The notes under the pieces were generated by a model. That model made no database searches, was not told where the DNA came from, and saw only the letters and a list, made by a program, of their open reading frames with translations. A DNA stretch of 64,000 bases from Caldisericales bacterium (GTDB taxonomy: Bacteria > Caldisericota > Caldisericia > JAAYUI01), in NCBI GenBank assembly GCA_022707885.1, contig JAKIZT010000005.1:93302-157301 (forward strand), in the 5' to 3' direction. Within the stretch, counting starts at the first letter, position 1; each line of letters opens with the position of its first letter. The position numbers were made by a program, and so were the translations under genes. This document shows positions 17,031 through 25,610 of this stretch, piece by piece.

Positions 17031-17649
17031 TTTTATCTTCCTCTTTTTGCTCTGGCTCTTCAGCATTAAGCTGACCCTCTGGTGGGCTCTCGACATCAAC
17101 TGTTTGGGAACTTTTTGGGTTGTCTTCATGTACATAAACAAGAGAGATCGCTGGCCAGAAAGCAAGGCAGATAACCAGGGTGAGTGACCATGTAAAACGC
17201 TTCATCACAAGCCATTCTGCAGCAACAGCAATGACAGACACAACAAACCAGCCGACTAAAGAAGCTAGAATGTTTGACTTGGAAACTTTTTTAATAAATG
17301 ACCACACAGCATAAGCTATTGGCCATAACAAACATGCTGGAGCAAGAAGCAATGACCAGGTGAGTGTTTGTGTTTGGAGGAAGTTGCCAAGAGTGAGACA
17401 AAAAGCAAGCATCAGGGCCCCGGCAAGGTGTTGCCAGAAGGATTCAGTCAGGAAAGTAAAAATGGCAGACTCAATCGGCCATGCTGCAAAGAAAACCATG
17501 CTTCCCCAGAACCAAGTCAGTTTTCCATCAGCTTCATTTCTGTTTAGAAAAAATGAAACTGCAACAAGAGCAGCAAAACCAATCATGGCAGTAATAAAAG
17601 ACCCATATTTGTTAATAAAATCCGATGTTTTCTTGTTATTTTCCGTCAA
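17023..17649 (-). CDS. Membrane protein of unknown function
   Basis: 208 aa. About six short hydrophobic segments in the first 175 residues, rich in Trp, followed by a charged tail with many Glu (EEPEQKEEDKNE). No family recognised. 4-nt overlap with mtaB and 8-nt overlap with the HIT gene, so it is fully embedded in the hrcA-rpsU operon; in Bacillus the comparable position holds yqeW, which is unrelated in sequence. Confidence 0.7.
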   Translation of the reverse strand: MTENNKKTSDFINKYGSFITAMIGFAALVAVSFFLNRNEADGKLTWFWGSMVFFAAWPIESAIFTFLTESFWQHLAGALMLAFCLTLGNFLQTQTLTWSLLLAPACLLWPIAYAVWSFIKKVSKSNILASLVGWFVVSVIAVAAEWLVMKRFTWSLTLVICLAFWPAISLVYVHEDNPKSSQTVDVESPPEGQLNAEEPEQKEEDKNE

Positions 17650-18818
17650 ATCTTCTCTCCAACCAGACCCTCTTTTTCCTTGCCAGTAATTTTCACCGGC
17701 ACGAAGTCACCCAACCCGACTTTTCCCACAACTCTTACACGCAGATAAGAACCGGAAAAACCTTCGTTGTCTGACTCAACTAGGACTTTAGTGCAACGAT
17801 TTATCATAGCAGAAATTGCCTGCCTTGCAAGTGAAGATGCCTTTGCTCTGGCATCTCTTGCTCTTACCTTGATGATTTCGTCTGGAACTGCTTTCATATC
17901 ATATGCCTTTGTTCCAGGGCGCTTTGAAAACGGGAACACATGACATCTGGAAAAAGCTGCCATTTCCATAATTTTAATGGTTTCTTCAAAATCGTTTTCA
18001 TTCTCTCCAGGAAAGCCAACCAGAATATCAGTTGTTATTCCAATCTCATCTCTACCTTCTCTTGCCGCATCAACAAGTTGCAAGAAATGCTTCTGGTCAT
18101 AGCCCCTGTTCATAAGACCAAGCACCCTGTCAGAACCTGATTGTAAAGGCAAATGTAGGTGTGGTGCAACTTTTTCAATTGAAAGCAATTCTTTCACCAG
18201 CGATGGAGAAAGGTGCCTGGGATTAATAGACGAAAGCCTTATACGTTCAATTCCCTGGACATCAGATATTGATTTTATAAGATCCGGAAGGTCTTTTCTG
18301 TGCCCAAGTTCGGTGCCGCACAAAACAATTTCCCTGAAACCTGAAGATGCCAGTTTTCTGGTTTCTTCAACAACCTCCTTTGCCGGTCTGTCCCTTGGTT
18401 CCCCCCTCATGTATGGGACAATGCAATACGAGCAAAAATTGTTGCACCCAAGCTGAACCAGAACCATCGCTCTGGTATGACCAAGAAATGAGTCTATTTC
18501 AGATTTTACATTCCCTTGCAAACCAAGTTTTTCCGGCAACTCCTCAAGAGCATCAGGGTTGATATATTCAAAACCGCTTTTTGTAATGTTTTTACAAAGG
18601 CACCCTGTCAGAAAAACTCTTGCATTGGAAGAAAATTTCCTGGCGGCTCTCATGGCCTCTTTGGAAGCTGTTTCAGTCACCATACATCCATTCACAAAAA
18701 CAAGGTCATAAGGTGGAGAGGTGGCCTCAACAAGCCCAAGTAAAATGAGATTTTCCCTCAACAACTCCCCCTGGTACTGGTTGACCTTGCAACCAAAGTT
18801 GATTACAGAAAAATTCAA
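17646..18818 (-). CDS. mtaB: tRNA (t6A37) methylthiotransferase MtaB
   Basis: 390 aa from the TTG at 18818, which has GAGG 6 nt upstream and lies one base after the rsmE stop; longer starts would run into rsmE. Three domains: UPF0004 with three Cys (FGCKVNQ, VNGCMV, LTGCLC) for the auxiliary 4Fe-4S cluster, radical SAM with CNNFCSYC, and a C-terminal TRAM domain. It makes ms2t6A37 in tRNA. The rsmE-mtaB pair matches yqeU-yqeV of Bacillus, which supports MtaB over MiaB or RimO. Confidence 0.93.
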   Translation of the reverse strand: MNFSVINFGCKVNQYQGELLRENLILLGLVEATSPPYDLVFVNGCMVTETASKEAMRAARKFSSNARVFLTGCLCKNITKSGFEYINPDALEELPEKLGLQGNVKSEIDSFLGHTRAMVLVQLGCNNFCSYCIVPYMRGEPRDRPAKEVVEETRKLASSGFREIVLCGTELGHRKDLPDLIKSISDVQGIERIRLSSINPRHLSPSLVKELLSIEKVAPHLHLPLQSGSDRVLGLMNRGYDQKHFLQLVDAAREGRDEIGITTDILVGFPGENENDFEETIKIMEMAAFSRCHVFPFSKRPGTKAYDMKAVPDEIIKVRARDARAKASSLARQAISAMINRCTKVLVESDNEGFSGSYLRVRVVGKVGLGDFVPVKITGKEKEGLVGEKI

Positions 18819-18819
18819 A

Positions 18820-19533
18820 TCAAGCCTCAATCTGTGATAGCAATTGGGAGATTGCAACAACAGGGGCAAGCTCTGCCCTTAAAATCCTTGGGCCAAGTGT
18901 TACCGGTATAAAACCATTTGATCTGGCAAGCTCTATTTCAGAGTGTTCAAGGCCACCTTCCGGGCCAATTGCTATCGTGACTTCAGACGGTTGACCTTTG
19001 ATAGATTTTGCTATGTGAGTACTTTGCTCAAGCTCCCACGGGATGAGCTTGGTGCCTTCAGAAACTGCTATTGCTTTCTCAAAATCTATCGGTCCTATGA
19101 TCTCTGGTACTATCTCCCTGGCGGAAAGCTCTGCCGCACATTTTGCGGTTATGCCAAGGCTGTGGATCTTCTTGTCCCACCTGTCTTGCGGATATCTCCC
19201 CTGGGTTCTTTTGCAATAGACAAGAACGAACTTTGAAACACCAAGCTGTGTGCAGGATTCGACAATATCTCCGAGCTTGTCCATTCTTGGTATCCCCTGA
19301 ATCAGTGTTATTTTGCAAGGTGGTTCCACGCTCTCTTCTATTTTTTCACCAATAATCAGCTCTGCCTGTTTGGTTTTAAGATCAATCTTGCCTATTTTGG
19401 CCAGATGGCGCTGTCCAAAACCTTGAATAATCTCTATCTCTTTGCCCTCTTCCAGCCTAAGGACAACGATTGCATGTTGAAAATCCCCCTCTTTCAGAAC
19501 GGGCTTGCCGCTCTGGATATAAAACCTGTGCAT
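18820..19533 (-). CDS. rsmE: 16S rRNA m3U1498 methyltransferase RsmE
   Basis: 237 aa SPOUT-fold enzyme that methylates U1498 of 16S rRNA. The knot motifs are present: IAIGPEGGLEHSEIELA and VTLGPRILRAELAPV. The N-terminal PUA-like domain starts MHRFYI, typical for the family. Start overlaps hrcA by 1 nt. In most Firmicutes dnaJ-prmA lies between hrcA and this gene. Confidence 0.95.
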   Translation of the reverse strand: MHRFYIQSGKPVLKEGDFQHAIVVLRLEEGKEIEIIQGFGQRHLAKIGKIDLKTKQAELIIGEKIEESVEPPCKITLIQGIPRMDKLGDIVESCTQLGVSKFVLVYCKRTQGRYPQDRWDKKIHSLGITAKCAAELSAREIVPEIIGPIDFEKAIAVSEGTKLIPWELEQSTHIAKSIKGQPSEVTIAIGPEGGLEHSEIELARSNGFIPVTLGPRILRAELAPVVAISQLLSQIEA

Positions 19534-20561
19534 TATTCTTTTTTGAGCTCCTTTTCGAGTTTGCTTGCGATTGTTGTGAGTGCTCCAAACATGAGTACAT
19601 AATTCATCCTGAGAGGTCCTATGAGCGAAAGGACACCTATTGCATCATCCACCTGATACGGGGCACCAATATACGCCACGTCCTCCATTTCGGGACGCCT
19701 TGCCTCGGAACCAAGGACGATGTCCAATTTCCCCTTTGTAACAGTATCCAGAAGAAGGTCCCTTAACCCATCCTGTGCAGAAAGAGCAGCAATGAGGTGT
19801 CTTGCCTTATTGAGATCGGCAAGTTCAGGATTCAAAAGCAATCTATGAGTGCCTTCCATATAGATCTGAACAGCCTCTTTTGAGGCTATTTCTCTTATCA
19901 ATTGCAGAACATTAAGAATCAGGTCTTTCTCTTCCGCAAGGTCCTGATTGTCACGAACAATATCCTGCAGAACCTGGATTGGCGTCCAGTTTTGTCTGGG
20001 CTCTATTTTTGAATATATGGCCCTTGAGATCCTGTCCAAAAGATCCTGGTCAGGCACAATGGGCATTGAAAGGATAAATTCCCTTATGTCTTCAGCATTG
20101 ACAACAATAACCAGGAGGACCCTGTTTGGTGAAATACCCAAAAGATGGAAGGATTTTATCTTGAGCTTTCTGGCAAGCGGAAACATGACAAGCGATGCGG
20201 TCTTTGTGTGTTCGGAAAGCGTTACAGAAACAGCCCTGAGCACAGCTTCAAGCCTGCGATGTTCCGGCAACTCAACATTTAAATTGGCTGGTTTCAATTT
20301 GCCCGAGTCAAGGAGCCTGTCCACATAAAGCCTGTACGCCCTGTAACTTGGTATCCTGCCGGATGAAACGTGCTGCCTCAAAAGCAGCCCCTGTTCCTCA
20401 AGTGCCGCTAGCTCATTACGAACCGTCGCAGGTGAAACCTTGAATGGCATCTTGGAGGTGATCTCTTCTGATGATATAGGCTCGCCTTTTTCAATATAAA
20501 GACTGACTAAAATGGTCAATATCAGCTCTGACCTTGACCTGTTTTCTTTCATTTCTTTCAT
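19533..20561 (-). CDS. hrcA: Heat-inducible transcription repressor HrcA
   Basis: 342 aa. Winged-helix N-terminus with SPATVRNELAALEEQGLL and the family hallmark HVSSGRIPSYRAYRLYVDRL, then a GAF-like middle and inserted dimerisation domain. HrcA binds CIRCE elements and represses chaperone genes. It is the first gene of the operon, but grpE, dnaK and dnaJ do not follow; rsmE does. An imperfect inverted repeat lies just upstream (20566-20595). Confidence 0.95.
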   Translation of the reverse strand: MKEMKENRSRSELILTILVSLYIEKGEPISSEEITSKMPFKVSPATVRNELAALEEQGLLLRQHVSSGRIPSYRAYRLYVDRLLDSGKLKPANLNVELPEHRRLEAVLRAVSVTLSEHTKTASLVMFPLARKLKIKSFHLLGISPNRVLLVIVVNAEDIREFILSMPIVPDQDLLDRISRAIYSKIEPRQNWTPIQVLQDIVRDNQDLAEEKDLILNVLQLIREIASKEAVQIYMEGTHRLLLNPELADLNKARHLIAALSAQDGLRDLLLDTVTKGKLDIVLGSEARRPEMEDVAYIGAPYQVDDAIGVLSLIGPLRMNYVLMFGALTTIASKLEKELKKE

Positions 20562-20565
20562 GATA

Positions 20566-20595
20566 TTAGCAAAGATTCCTGCAAATCTGTGTTAA
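20566..20595. promoter_or_regulatory. Inverted repeat upstream of hrcA (possible degenerate CIRCE)
   Basis: Arms TTAGCAAAGATT (20566-20577) and AATCTGTGTTAA (20584-20595) are inverted repeats with 10 of 12 positions matching and a 6-nt centre. The outer ends TTAGCA and TGTTAA resemble the CIRCE ends TTAGCA and TGCTAA, but the inner bases and the total span (30 rather than 27) differ. It ends 4 nt before the hrcA ATG. Confidence 0.4.
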
Positions 20596-20629
20596 GAATG
20601 TGAAATGATTACTTGTTAACTTTTTAAGA

Positions 20630-20665
20630 TTGACAAAAATAAGAAATTTGTTATTATTAATAATA
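20630..20665 (+). promoter_or_regulatory. Promoter of the PerR-type gene with overlapping palindrome
   Basis: TTGACA (20630-20635), 16-nt spacer, TATTAT (20652-20657). The -10 lies inside the perfect 14-bp palindrome TATTATTAATAATA (20652-20665), an AT-rich dyad of the kind bound by Fur/PerR proteins. This suggests autoregulation. Transcription would start about 11 nt before the ATG, which has no Shine-Dalgarno. Confidence 0.6.
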
Positions 20666-20674
20666 GTTTGCGTT

Positions 20675-21127
20675 ATGAATAAGGACAAAACGAAAAAGAT
20701 TGCTAGACGAACAACCGTGCAGCGGATGGCAGTTCTTGAGGAGCTAAAAAGGATGCTCACCCATCCGACAGCTGACGAGTTGTATACGAAGGTGAAACAT
20801 AAACTCTCCGGAATAAGCCTGAGTACGGTATACAGGAACCTTGAAATACTTTGTGAGGAAGGGCTCATAAAAAGGCTGCAATTCTCATCAGGTCAAACGC
20901 GCTATGACGCAACCATGTCAACTCACCATCATATAAGGTGCATGAAATGTGGAAGAGTGGGCGACATCGATTTTGAACGAACCCAGCGCATCATCGAGCT
21001 TGCAAACAAGAAAAGCGACTATGATGTGTTTGATTGCAAACTCGAATTCATCGGAATCTGCCCAAAATGCCAAAAAAACGAGAAAACCGATGTAAAAGAG
21101 ATTGATACTGAAAAAATTGAAATTTGA
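20675..21127 (+). CDS. perR: Fur-family regulator, PerR-like
   Basis: 150 aa. Winged helix (ISLSTVYRNLEILCEEGLI) then dimerisation domain. The positions that bind the regulatory metal in Bacillus PerR are all kept: His in THPTADELY, Asp in RYDATM, the two His in THHHIRC and Asp in GRVGDID. Asp (not Glu) at the last position favours peroxide sensing over iron sensing. Structural zinc Cys: CMKC and CPKC. The start at 20675 fits the promoter. It heads the oxidative-stress block, which strengthens the PerR call. Confidence 0.85.
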   Translation: MNKDKTKKIARRTTVQRMAVLEELKRMLTHPTADELYTKVKHKLSGISLSTVYRNLEILCEEGLIKRLQFSSGQTRYDATMSTHHHIRCMKCGRVGDIDFERTQRIIELANKKSDYDVFDCKLEFIGICPKCQKNEKTDVKEIDTEKIEI

Positions 21128-21152
21128 AAAACCCAAAAACATTGTCTAAAAT
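21124..21152 (+). promoter_or_regulatory. Promoter for rubrerythrin
   Basis: TTGAAA (21124-21129), 17-nt spacer, TAAAAT (21147-21152), overlapping the perR stop codon. Transcription would start near 21159, just before the AGGAGG site of rubrerythrin. Confidence 0.5.
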
Positions 21153-21171
21153 ATAAAACAAGGAGGAAATT

Positions 21172-21747
21172 ATGAGCAATCTGAAGGGGTCGATGACCGA
21201 AAAGAATCTGTTAAAAGCTTTTGCTGGTGAAGCACAGGCAAGAAACCGCTACACCTATTTTGCCTCAAAGGCAAGAGATGAAGGATTTATGCAAATCTCT
21301 GACATCTTTGAAGAAACAGCAAACCAGGAAAAGGAACATGCAAAAAGACTTTTTAAGTTTCTCGAGGGTGGCGATCTTGAGGTAACAGCCACTTTTCCTG
21401 CAGGAATTATAAGCACGACTCTTGAAAACCTGCTGGAAGCGGCAAGTGGTGAAAACCATGAACATTCAGTAATGTACCCGGAATTTGCCAAAACGGCCGA
21501 AAAAGAAGGATTTGTACAGATCGCTGCAGTTTTTATGGCGATCGCCAACGCTGAAAAACAGCACGAGAAAAGATACCGTGCATTGGCAGCAAATATTGAA
21601 AAAGGGAAAGTTTTTAGTAGAGAACACAAGACGGTCTGGAGATGCAGGAACTGCGGTTACCTCCATGAAGGCGTGGAGGCACCAGAAGTTTGCCCAGCCT
21701 GTAATCATCCAAGGGCATACTACGAAATTCTGGCAGAAAACTGGTAA
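21172..21747 (+). CDS. rbr: Rubrerythrin
   Basis: 191 aa. Ferritin-like four-helix domain (about 1-145) with the di-iron ligands in [22 protein letters not shown] and [11 protein letters not shown], followed by a rubredoxin-like domain with CRNC and CPAC. Reduces H2O2 to water with electrons from rubredoxin. Start ATG behind AAGGAGG. The next gene is desulfoferrodoxin, so superoxide is turned into peroxide and peroxide into water by neighbours. Confidence 0.97.
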   Translation: MSNLKGSMTEKNLLKAFAGEAQARNRYTYFASKARDEGFMQISDIFEETANQEKEHAKRLFKFLEGGDLEVTATFPAGIISTTLENLLEAASGENHEHSVMYPEFAKTAEKEGFVQIAAVFMAIANAEKQHEKRYRALAANIEKGKVFSREHKTVWRCRNCGYLHEGVEAPEVCPACNHPRAYYEILAENW

Positions 21748-21780
21748 TAAATAAATCTAGAAAAGGAAAGAGGAGGATTG

Positions 21781-22161
21781 ATGGCAAACAAGCTTGAGAT
21801 TTACAAGTGCGAAATTTGTGGAAACATCGTTGAGGTCATGCATGGTGGCATGGGAACACTTGTCTGTTGCAACAAACCGATGGTCCTCCAGCAGGAAAAC
21901 ACGGTTGATGCGTCAAAAGAAAAGCATGTTCCAGTCATCGAACACACGCCTGAAGGGGTAAAAGTAAAGGTCGGGGCTGTTGCCCATCCGATGGAAGAAA
22001 AACACTATATTGAGTGGATACAGATAATATTTGGTGACAAGGCATGCAGACAATTCCTGAAACCGGGTGACCCGCCAGAGGCGACATTCAATGTCCATCC
22101 GGACAAGGTGGTGGCAAGGGAATACTGCAACATTCATGGCCTCTGGAAAGGAGAGATGTAA
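21781..22161 (+). CDS. dfx: Desulfoferrodoxin (superoxide reductase, class I)
   Basis: 126 aa from the ATG at 21781 with AGGAGG upstream; the TTG three bases earlier is less likely. N-terminal desulforedoxin centre with CEIC and the CC pair, then the catalytic Fe centre: Glu-Lys-His in KEKHVP, two His in [12 protein letters not shown], and Cys/His in EYCNIHG. All ligands for both iron sites are present, so it is the two-iron type. It reduces superoxide to peroxide in the cytoplasm. Confidence 0.97.
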   Translation: MANKLEIYKCEICGNIVEVMHGGMGTLVCCNKPMVLQQENTVDASKEKHVPVIEHTPEGVKVKVGAVAHPMEEKHYIEWIQIIFGDKACRQFLKPGDPPEATFNVHPDKVVAREYCNIHGLWKGEM

Positions 22162-22674
22162 GTGGTACCAAACAAAACGCACGAGCTGATGAACGATCAG
22201 ATCAAACATGAGCTTGAATCTTATTATCTCTACCTGAACATGGCGGCATATTTCCATGACCAGAACCTAGACGGGATGGCAAGCTGGATGAGGGCGCAAG
22301 CACACGAAGAAATGGTCCATTCGATGAAATTTTTCAACCACCTGGTGGAGCGCGGTGCAAAAGTCACCCTGTATCCCATTTCAGTCCTGAAAGCTGCATG
22401 GGAAAACCCTCTCCAGGCATGGAAAGAAGCCTATGATCATGAACTCTTCATCTCCTCCAAAATCTGCAATCTTGTGAAAGTGGCCAAAGAAATCGAAGAT
22501 TTCACATCAATGCCACTGCTCCACTGGTTCCTTGAGGAACAGATAGAGGAAGAAAAGCAGACCCAGGAAGTGGTTGCACTGCTCGAAAGGGCAGGTTCTT
22601 CAGGTATGTCACTGATCTATGCAGACCAGGGACTCGGCCACCGCAAACCGGGCGAGGGCTCGGCACTGGCATAG
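22162..22674 (+). CDS. ftn: Ferritin
   Basis: 170 aa, GTG start directly after the desulfoferrodoxin stop with AAGGAGAG 8 nt upstream. Non-haem ferritin: HELESYYLYLNMAAYF (first ferroxidase Glu), AHEEMVHSMKFF (EExxH), and the later EEQIEEEKQ. Stores iron and keeps it away from peroxide. Last gene of the rbr-dfx-ftn unit; a strong terminator follows. Confidence 0.95.
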   Translation: MVPNKTHELMNDQIKHELESYYLYLNMAAYFHDQNLDGMASWMRAQAHEEMVHSMKFFNHLVERGAKVTLYPISVLKAAWENPLQAWKEAYDHELFISSKICNLVKVAKEIEDFTSMPLLHWFLEEQIEEEKQTQEVVALLERAGSSGMSLIYADQGLGHRKPGEGSALA

Positions 22675-22688
22675 GAAACACTGCCACC

Positions 22689-22719
22689 AAAAAGGCGGGG
22701 GAACACCCCGCCTTTTTTT
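22689..22719 (+). terminator. Intrinsic terminator after ferritin
   Basis: Perfect 10-bp stem AAAGGCGGGG/CCCCGCCTTT (22691-22700 and 22706-22715) with a 5-nt loop, followed by a run of T. It closes the perR-rbr-dfx-ftn block. Confidence 0.95.
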
Positions 22720-22743
22720 GTGCTATATATTTTTTGAAAATCT

Positions 22744-22771
22744 TTTGCAGTTTACCCAAAAAATGTAAAAT
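22744..22771 (+). promoter_or_regulatory. Promoter of the CMD-GAF gene, leaderless
   Basis: -35 TTTGCA (22744-22749), 16-nt spacer, TAAAAT (22766-22771). The -10 ends 6 nt before the ATG at 22778 and no Shine-Dalgarno is seen, so transcription probably begins at the A of the ATG. Confidence 0.55.
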
Positions 22772-22777
22772 GGGCAC

Positions 22778-23611
22778 ATGGAAAACTCCAAGATTCAAAA
22801 CTTCAAAAATGAACGCGACAGACTGAACAAGGTCCTCTCTGAATATGCCGGCAAAACCATGAAAGAATTCATGGGGCTGGATTACAGGTGTTACCAGACT
22901 GGCGCCCTCACGGAAAAAACCAAGGAGTTGATGGGACTTGTCGCCTCGCTGGTGCTCCGCTGTGATGACTGTATAAACTACCACCTTATGCAATGCCTGG
23001 AGAAGAATGTCAGCGATGAGGAACTGGTTGATACACTAACGATTGGCCTCATAGTTGGCGGTTCCATAACAATCCCACATATAAGGAGGGCCTTTGACAT
23101 CTGGGACGAGTCAAAAACGGCATCCTTCGAGGCCGATCGCAAGGCAGGTTTTTTAAAAGTGGCCGGAATGGTAAAGGATGTTCTTGCAAAAGAACAAAAC
23201 CCCAGGAGAGCACTGGAAGCAGTTTGCCTGTTGCTTAAAAATAACGTTCCGCACTACGACTGGGTTGGCTACTATATCACAGACCCAAACAAACCAAACG
23301 AGCTTGTCCTTGGGCCGTATGCCGGGGAACCGACCGAGCACACAAGAATATCTTTCGGGCAGGGCATCTGCGGGCAGGCCGCGGAGAAGAAAACCAGTTT
23401 CATCATTCAGGATGTTTCAAAAGAAACAAACTACCTCTCATGCTCGTTCAGGGTCAAATCGGAAATCGTCATTCCAGTCATGGATGGCGACAAAGTGATT
23501 GGCGAGCTGGACATAGATTCGCACAAAATCTCTCCTTTCACTGAAGAAGACGAGGTGTTCCTTGAAGAGGTGGTTGGACTCACGAAAACATATGTAAAAC
23601 AAATTTTGTAA
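22778..23611 (+). CDS. Fusion of AhpD/CMD-like domain and GAF domain
   Basis: 277 aa. Residues about 20-115 are a carboxymuconolactone decarboxylase/AhpD-like helical domain with the redox motif CDDCINYH (Cys62, Cys65, His69). Residues about 130-277 are a GAF domain close to free methionine-R-sulfoxide reductase (fRMsr): FGQGICGQAA with Cys198, NYLSCSF with Cys222, and SEIVIPVMDGDKVIGELDIDS. Both halves are thiol-type oxidative-stress modules, so a combined peroxide/methionine-sulfoxide repair enzyme or a redox sensor is inferred. Alone behind its own promoter, between ferritin and the flavodiiron gene. Confidence 0.8.
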   Translation: MENSKIQNFKNERDRLNKVLSEYAGKTMKEFMGLDYRCYQTGALTEKTKELMGLVASLVLRCDDCINYHLMQCLEKNVSDEELVDTLTIGLIVGGSITIPHIRRAFDIWDESKTASFEADRKAGFLKVAGMVKDVLAKEQNPRRALEAVCLLLKNNVPHYDWVGYYITDPNKPNELVLGPYAGEPTEHTRISFGQGICGQAAEKKTSFIIQDVSKETNYLSCSFRVKSEIVIPVMDGDKVIGELDIDSHKISPFTEEDEVFLEEVVGLTKTYVKQIL

Positions 23612-23682
23612 AATGATAAAATGCAATTCAATACAACGCTTTATTTTTATATCGTCTTGTGTAAATTTCTAATGGAGGAACA

Positions 23683-24900
23683 ATGCCAGGGATATACAAA
23701 GCAGTAAAAGTTACCGACAAAGTTTGGTGGGTTGGGGTCATCGACCGCTCGCTCAAGGAATTCCATGGATACAGGACGCCAAGGGGGACAACATACAATG
23801 CCTACCTCGTCATGGCCGACAGGATAACTCTTATCGACACTGTCAAGAAACCGCATTTTTCAGAGATGATGGAAAGGATTTCCTCGGTGGTTGATCCTTC
23901 AAAAATTGACTACATCATCTCGAACCATGCCGAAATGGACCATTCAGGTTGCCTGATTGAGGCCATGGAAGCAATAAAACCTGAAAAAGTCTTTGCTTCC
24001 ACGGTTGGTGCTTCTGTGCTCAGGGACGAACTGCATGGCATAGGCGAGATAACACCTGTAAAAGACGGCGAAACCCTGAGCCTTGGGAACATGAATGCGA
24101 CATTCATCGAGTCAAGGATGCTCCACTGGCCAGACAGCATGATGACTTATCTGGACAGTGAAAAACTGCTTTTCTCGCAGGATGCGTTCGGAATGCACCT
24201 TGGCACCTACAAAAAATTTGACGACGAAATCCCATGGGACATGCTGGAGTGGGAAGCAAAAACATACTACGCAAACATAATTCTTCCCTACTCCGATTTT
24301 GTCCTAAAATTCTTCGACAAACTCGGTGGATTGAACCTGGACATCAAAACCATTGCACCGGACCACGGCCCGATCTGGAGATCAAGGATTCCACAAATCC
24401 TCGAACTGTATAAAAAAATGGCCGCACAGAAATTTTGTGAGAGGGCAATTGTTGTCTACGACACGATGTGGCACTCGACCGAGATGATGGCAAAAGCAAT
24501 CTGCGAGGGCCTGGATTCACAGGGCATCGAGACCATGCTTTACCCGCTCGAATCGTCGCACAGGACATTCATAGCCACGGAATTGATTGAGGCAGGCGCC
24601 CTGATAGTTGGTTCATCAACGCTCAATCGCAACATGTTGCCAAGGGTTGCAGACATTCTTACATACCTGAAAGGTCTTTCACCAAGGAACCTCATAGGTG
24701 CCTCATTCGGGTCATACGGCTGGAGTGGCGAGGCAGCAGACCAGATTGCAAAGATGCTGGGCGAGATGAAGGTGAATCTCGTTACTGACCCATTAAAGGT
24801 AAAGCACGTTCCGAAAAGCGAGGACCTGAAAAAATGCTATGAGCTAGGGGCCCTGCTTGGAGAAAAACTTAGGGAAGGTTGCAAGCTACCGCAACAGTAA
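23683..24900 (+). CDS. fprA: Flavodiiron protein FprA
   Basis: 405 aa. Metallo-beta-lactamase domain with di-iron ligands HAEMDHSG (His82, Glu84, Asp86, His87) and later DAFGMH and DHGPIWR, then a flavodoxin domain ([13 protein letters not shown] binds FMN phosphate). Reduces O2 to water, or NO to N2O. Start ATG behind GGAGG. The next gene encodes its likely electron donor, as in Moorella. Confidence 0.96.
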   Translation: MPGIYKAVKVTDKVWWVGVIDRSLKEFHGYRTPRGTTYNAYLVMADRITLIDTVKKPHFSEMMERISSVVDPSKIDYIISNHAEMDHSGCLIEAMEAIKPEKVFASTVGASVLRDELHGIGEITPVKDGETLSLGNMNATFIESRMLHWPDSMMTYLDSEKLLFSQDAFGMHLGTYKKFDDEIPWDMLEWEAKTYYANIILPYSDFVLKFFDKLGGLNLDIKTIAPDHGPIWRSRIPQILELYKKMAAQKFCERAIVVYDTMWHSTEMMAKAICEGLDSQGIETMLYPLESSHRTFIATELIEAGALIVGSSTLNRNMLPRVADILTYLKGLSPRNLIGASFGSYGWSGEAADQIAKMLGEMKVNLVTDPLKVKHVPKSEDLKKCYELGALLGEKLREGCKLPQQ

Positions 24901-24908
24901 GGAGAAAA

Positions 24909-25610
24909 ATGCCACTGGACAAAAAAGCCCTCTGGACAATATCTTACGGCATGTATGTTGTCACATCGCAGTGCGATGGCAACAGAGCAAACGGCCAGAT
25001 AGCAAATACGGTCTTCCAGGTCACATCGGAACCGCCAAAGATCGCCATTTCAATCAACAAGGAAAACCTCACCCATGAAATCATCGACAAGGGAAAGGTT
25101 TTTGCGGTATCAGTTCTGGAAGAAAACACCCCAATGGAATTTATTGGCCTGTTCGGATTCAGGGGTGGCAGAGACACCGACAAACTCTCGAAGTCAGCCT
25201 ACAAGGAAGGCCTGGGTTGCCCACTGGTCACAGAAAACAGCCTTGCAATAATGGAGGCAAAGGTGGTTGGCCAGCTTGATGCCGGCACCCACACAGTATT
25301 TTTGGGAGAGATAATTTCAGCCGAAGTCCTCAGGGAGGGGAAACCTCTCACTTACGAAATTTACCACCAGAGAAAAGGCAAGGCCCCAAAATCGGCCCCG
25401 ACTTTCCAGGAAACTGCAAAAGAAGAAAACAAACCACAGGAGGAAAAGACCATGAAAAAATACACATGCAACGTTTGCGGCTACGTTTATGACCCGGCAA
25501 AGGGTGACCCGGACAATGGAGTTCCAGCAGGAACACCTTTTGAAAAACTCCCTGATAATTGGGTCTGTCCAATCTGCGGCGCCGCCAAGTCAGAATTCTC
25601 CCCGGAGTGA
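24909..25610 (+). CDS. hrb: High-molecular-weight rubredoxin (flavin reductase-rubredoxin fusion)
   Basis: 233 aa from the ATG at 24909 behind AAGGAG; a longer frame would start inside fprA. Residues about 1-165 form an FMN-binding split-barrel flavin reductase ([27 protein letters not shown]), then a linker and a rubredoxin (about 182-233) with [10 protein letters not shown] and CPICGA holding one Fe. In Moorella thermoacetica this protein passes electrons from NADH to FprA; gene order is the same here. Confidence 0.95.
   Translation: MPLDKKALWTISYGMYVVTSQCDGNRANGQIANTVFQVTSEPPKIAISINKENLTHEIIDKGKVFAVSVLEENTPMEFIGLFGFRGGRDTDKLSKSAYKEGLGCPLVTENSLAIMEAKVVGQLDAGTHTVFLGEIISAEVLREGKPLTYEIYHQRKGKAPKSAPTFQETAKEENKPQEEKTMKKYTCNVCGYVYDPAKGDPDNGVPAGTPFEKLPDNWVCPICGAAKSEFSPE

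Noticed and set aside
20562..20629. Canonical CIRCE element before hrcA
   Set aside because: TTAGCACTC-N9-GAGTGCTAA is not present; only a diverged dyad is, reported with low confidence.
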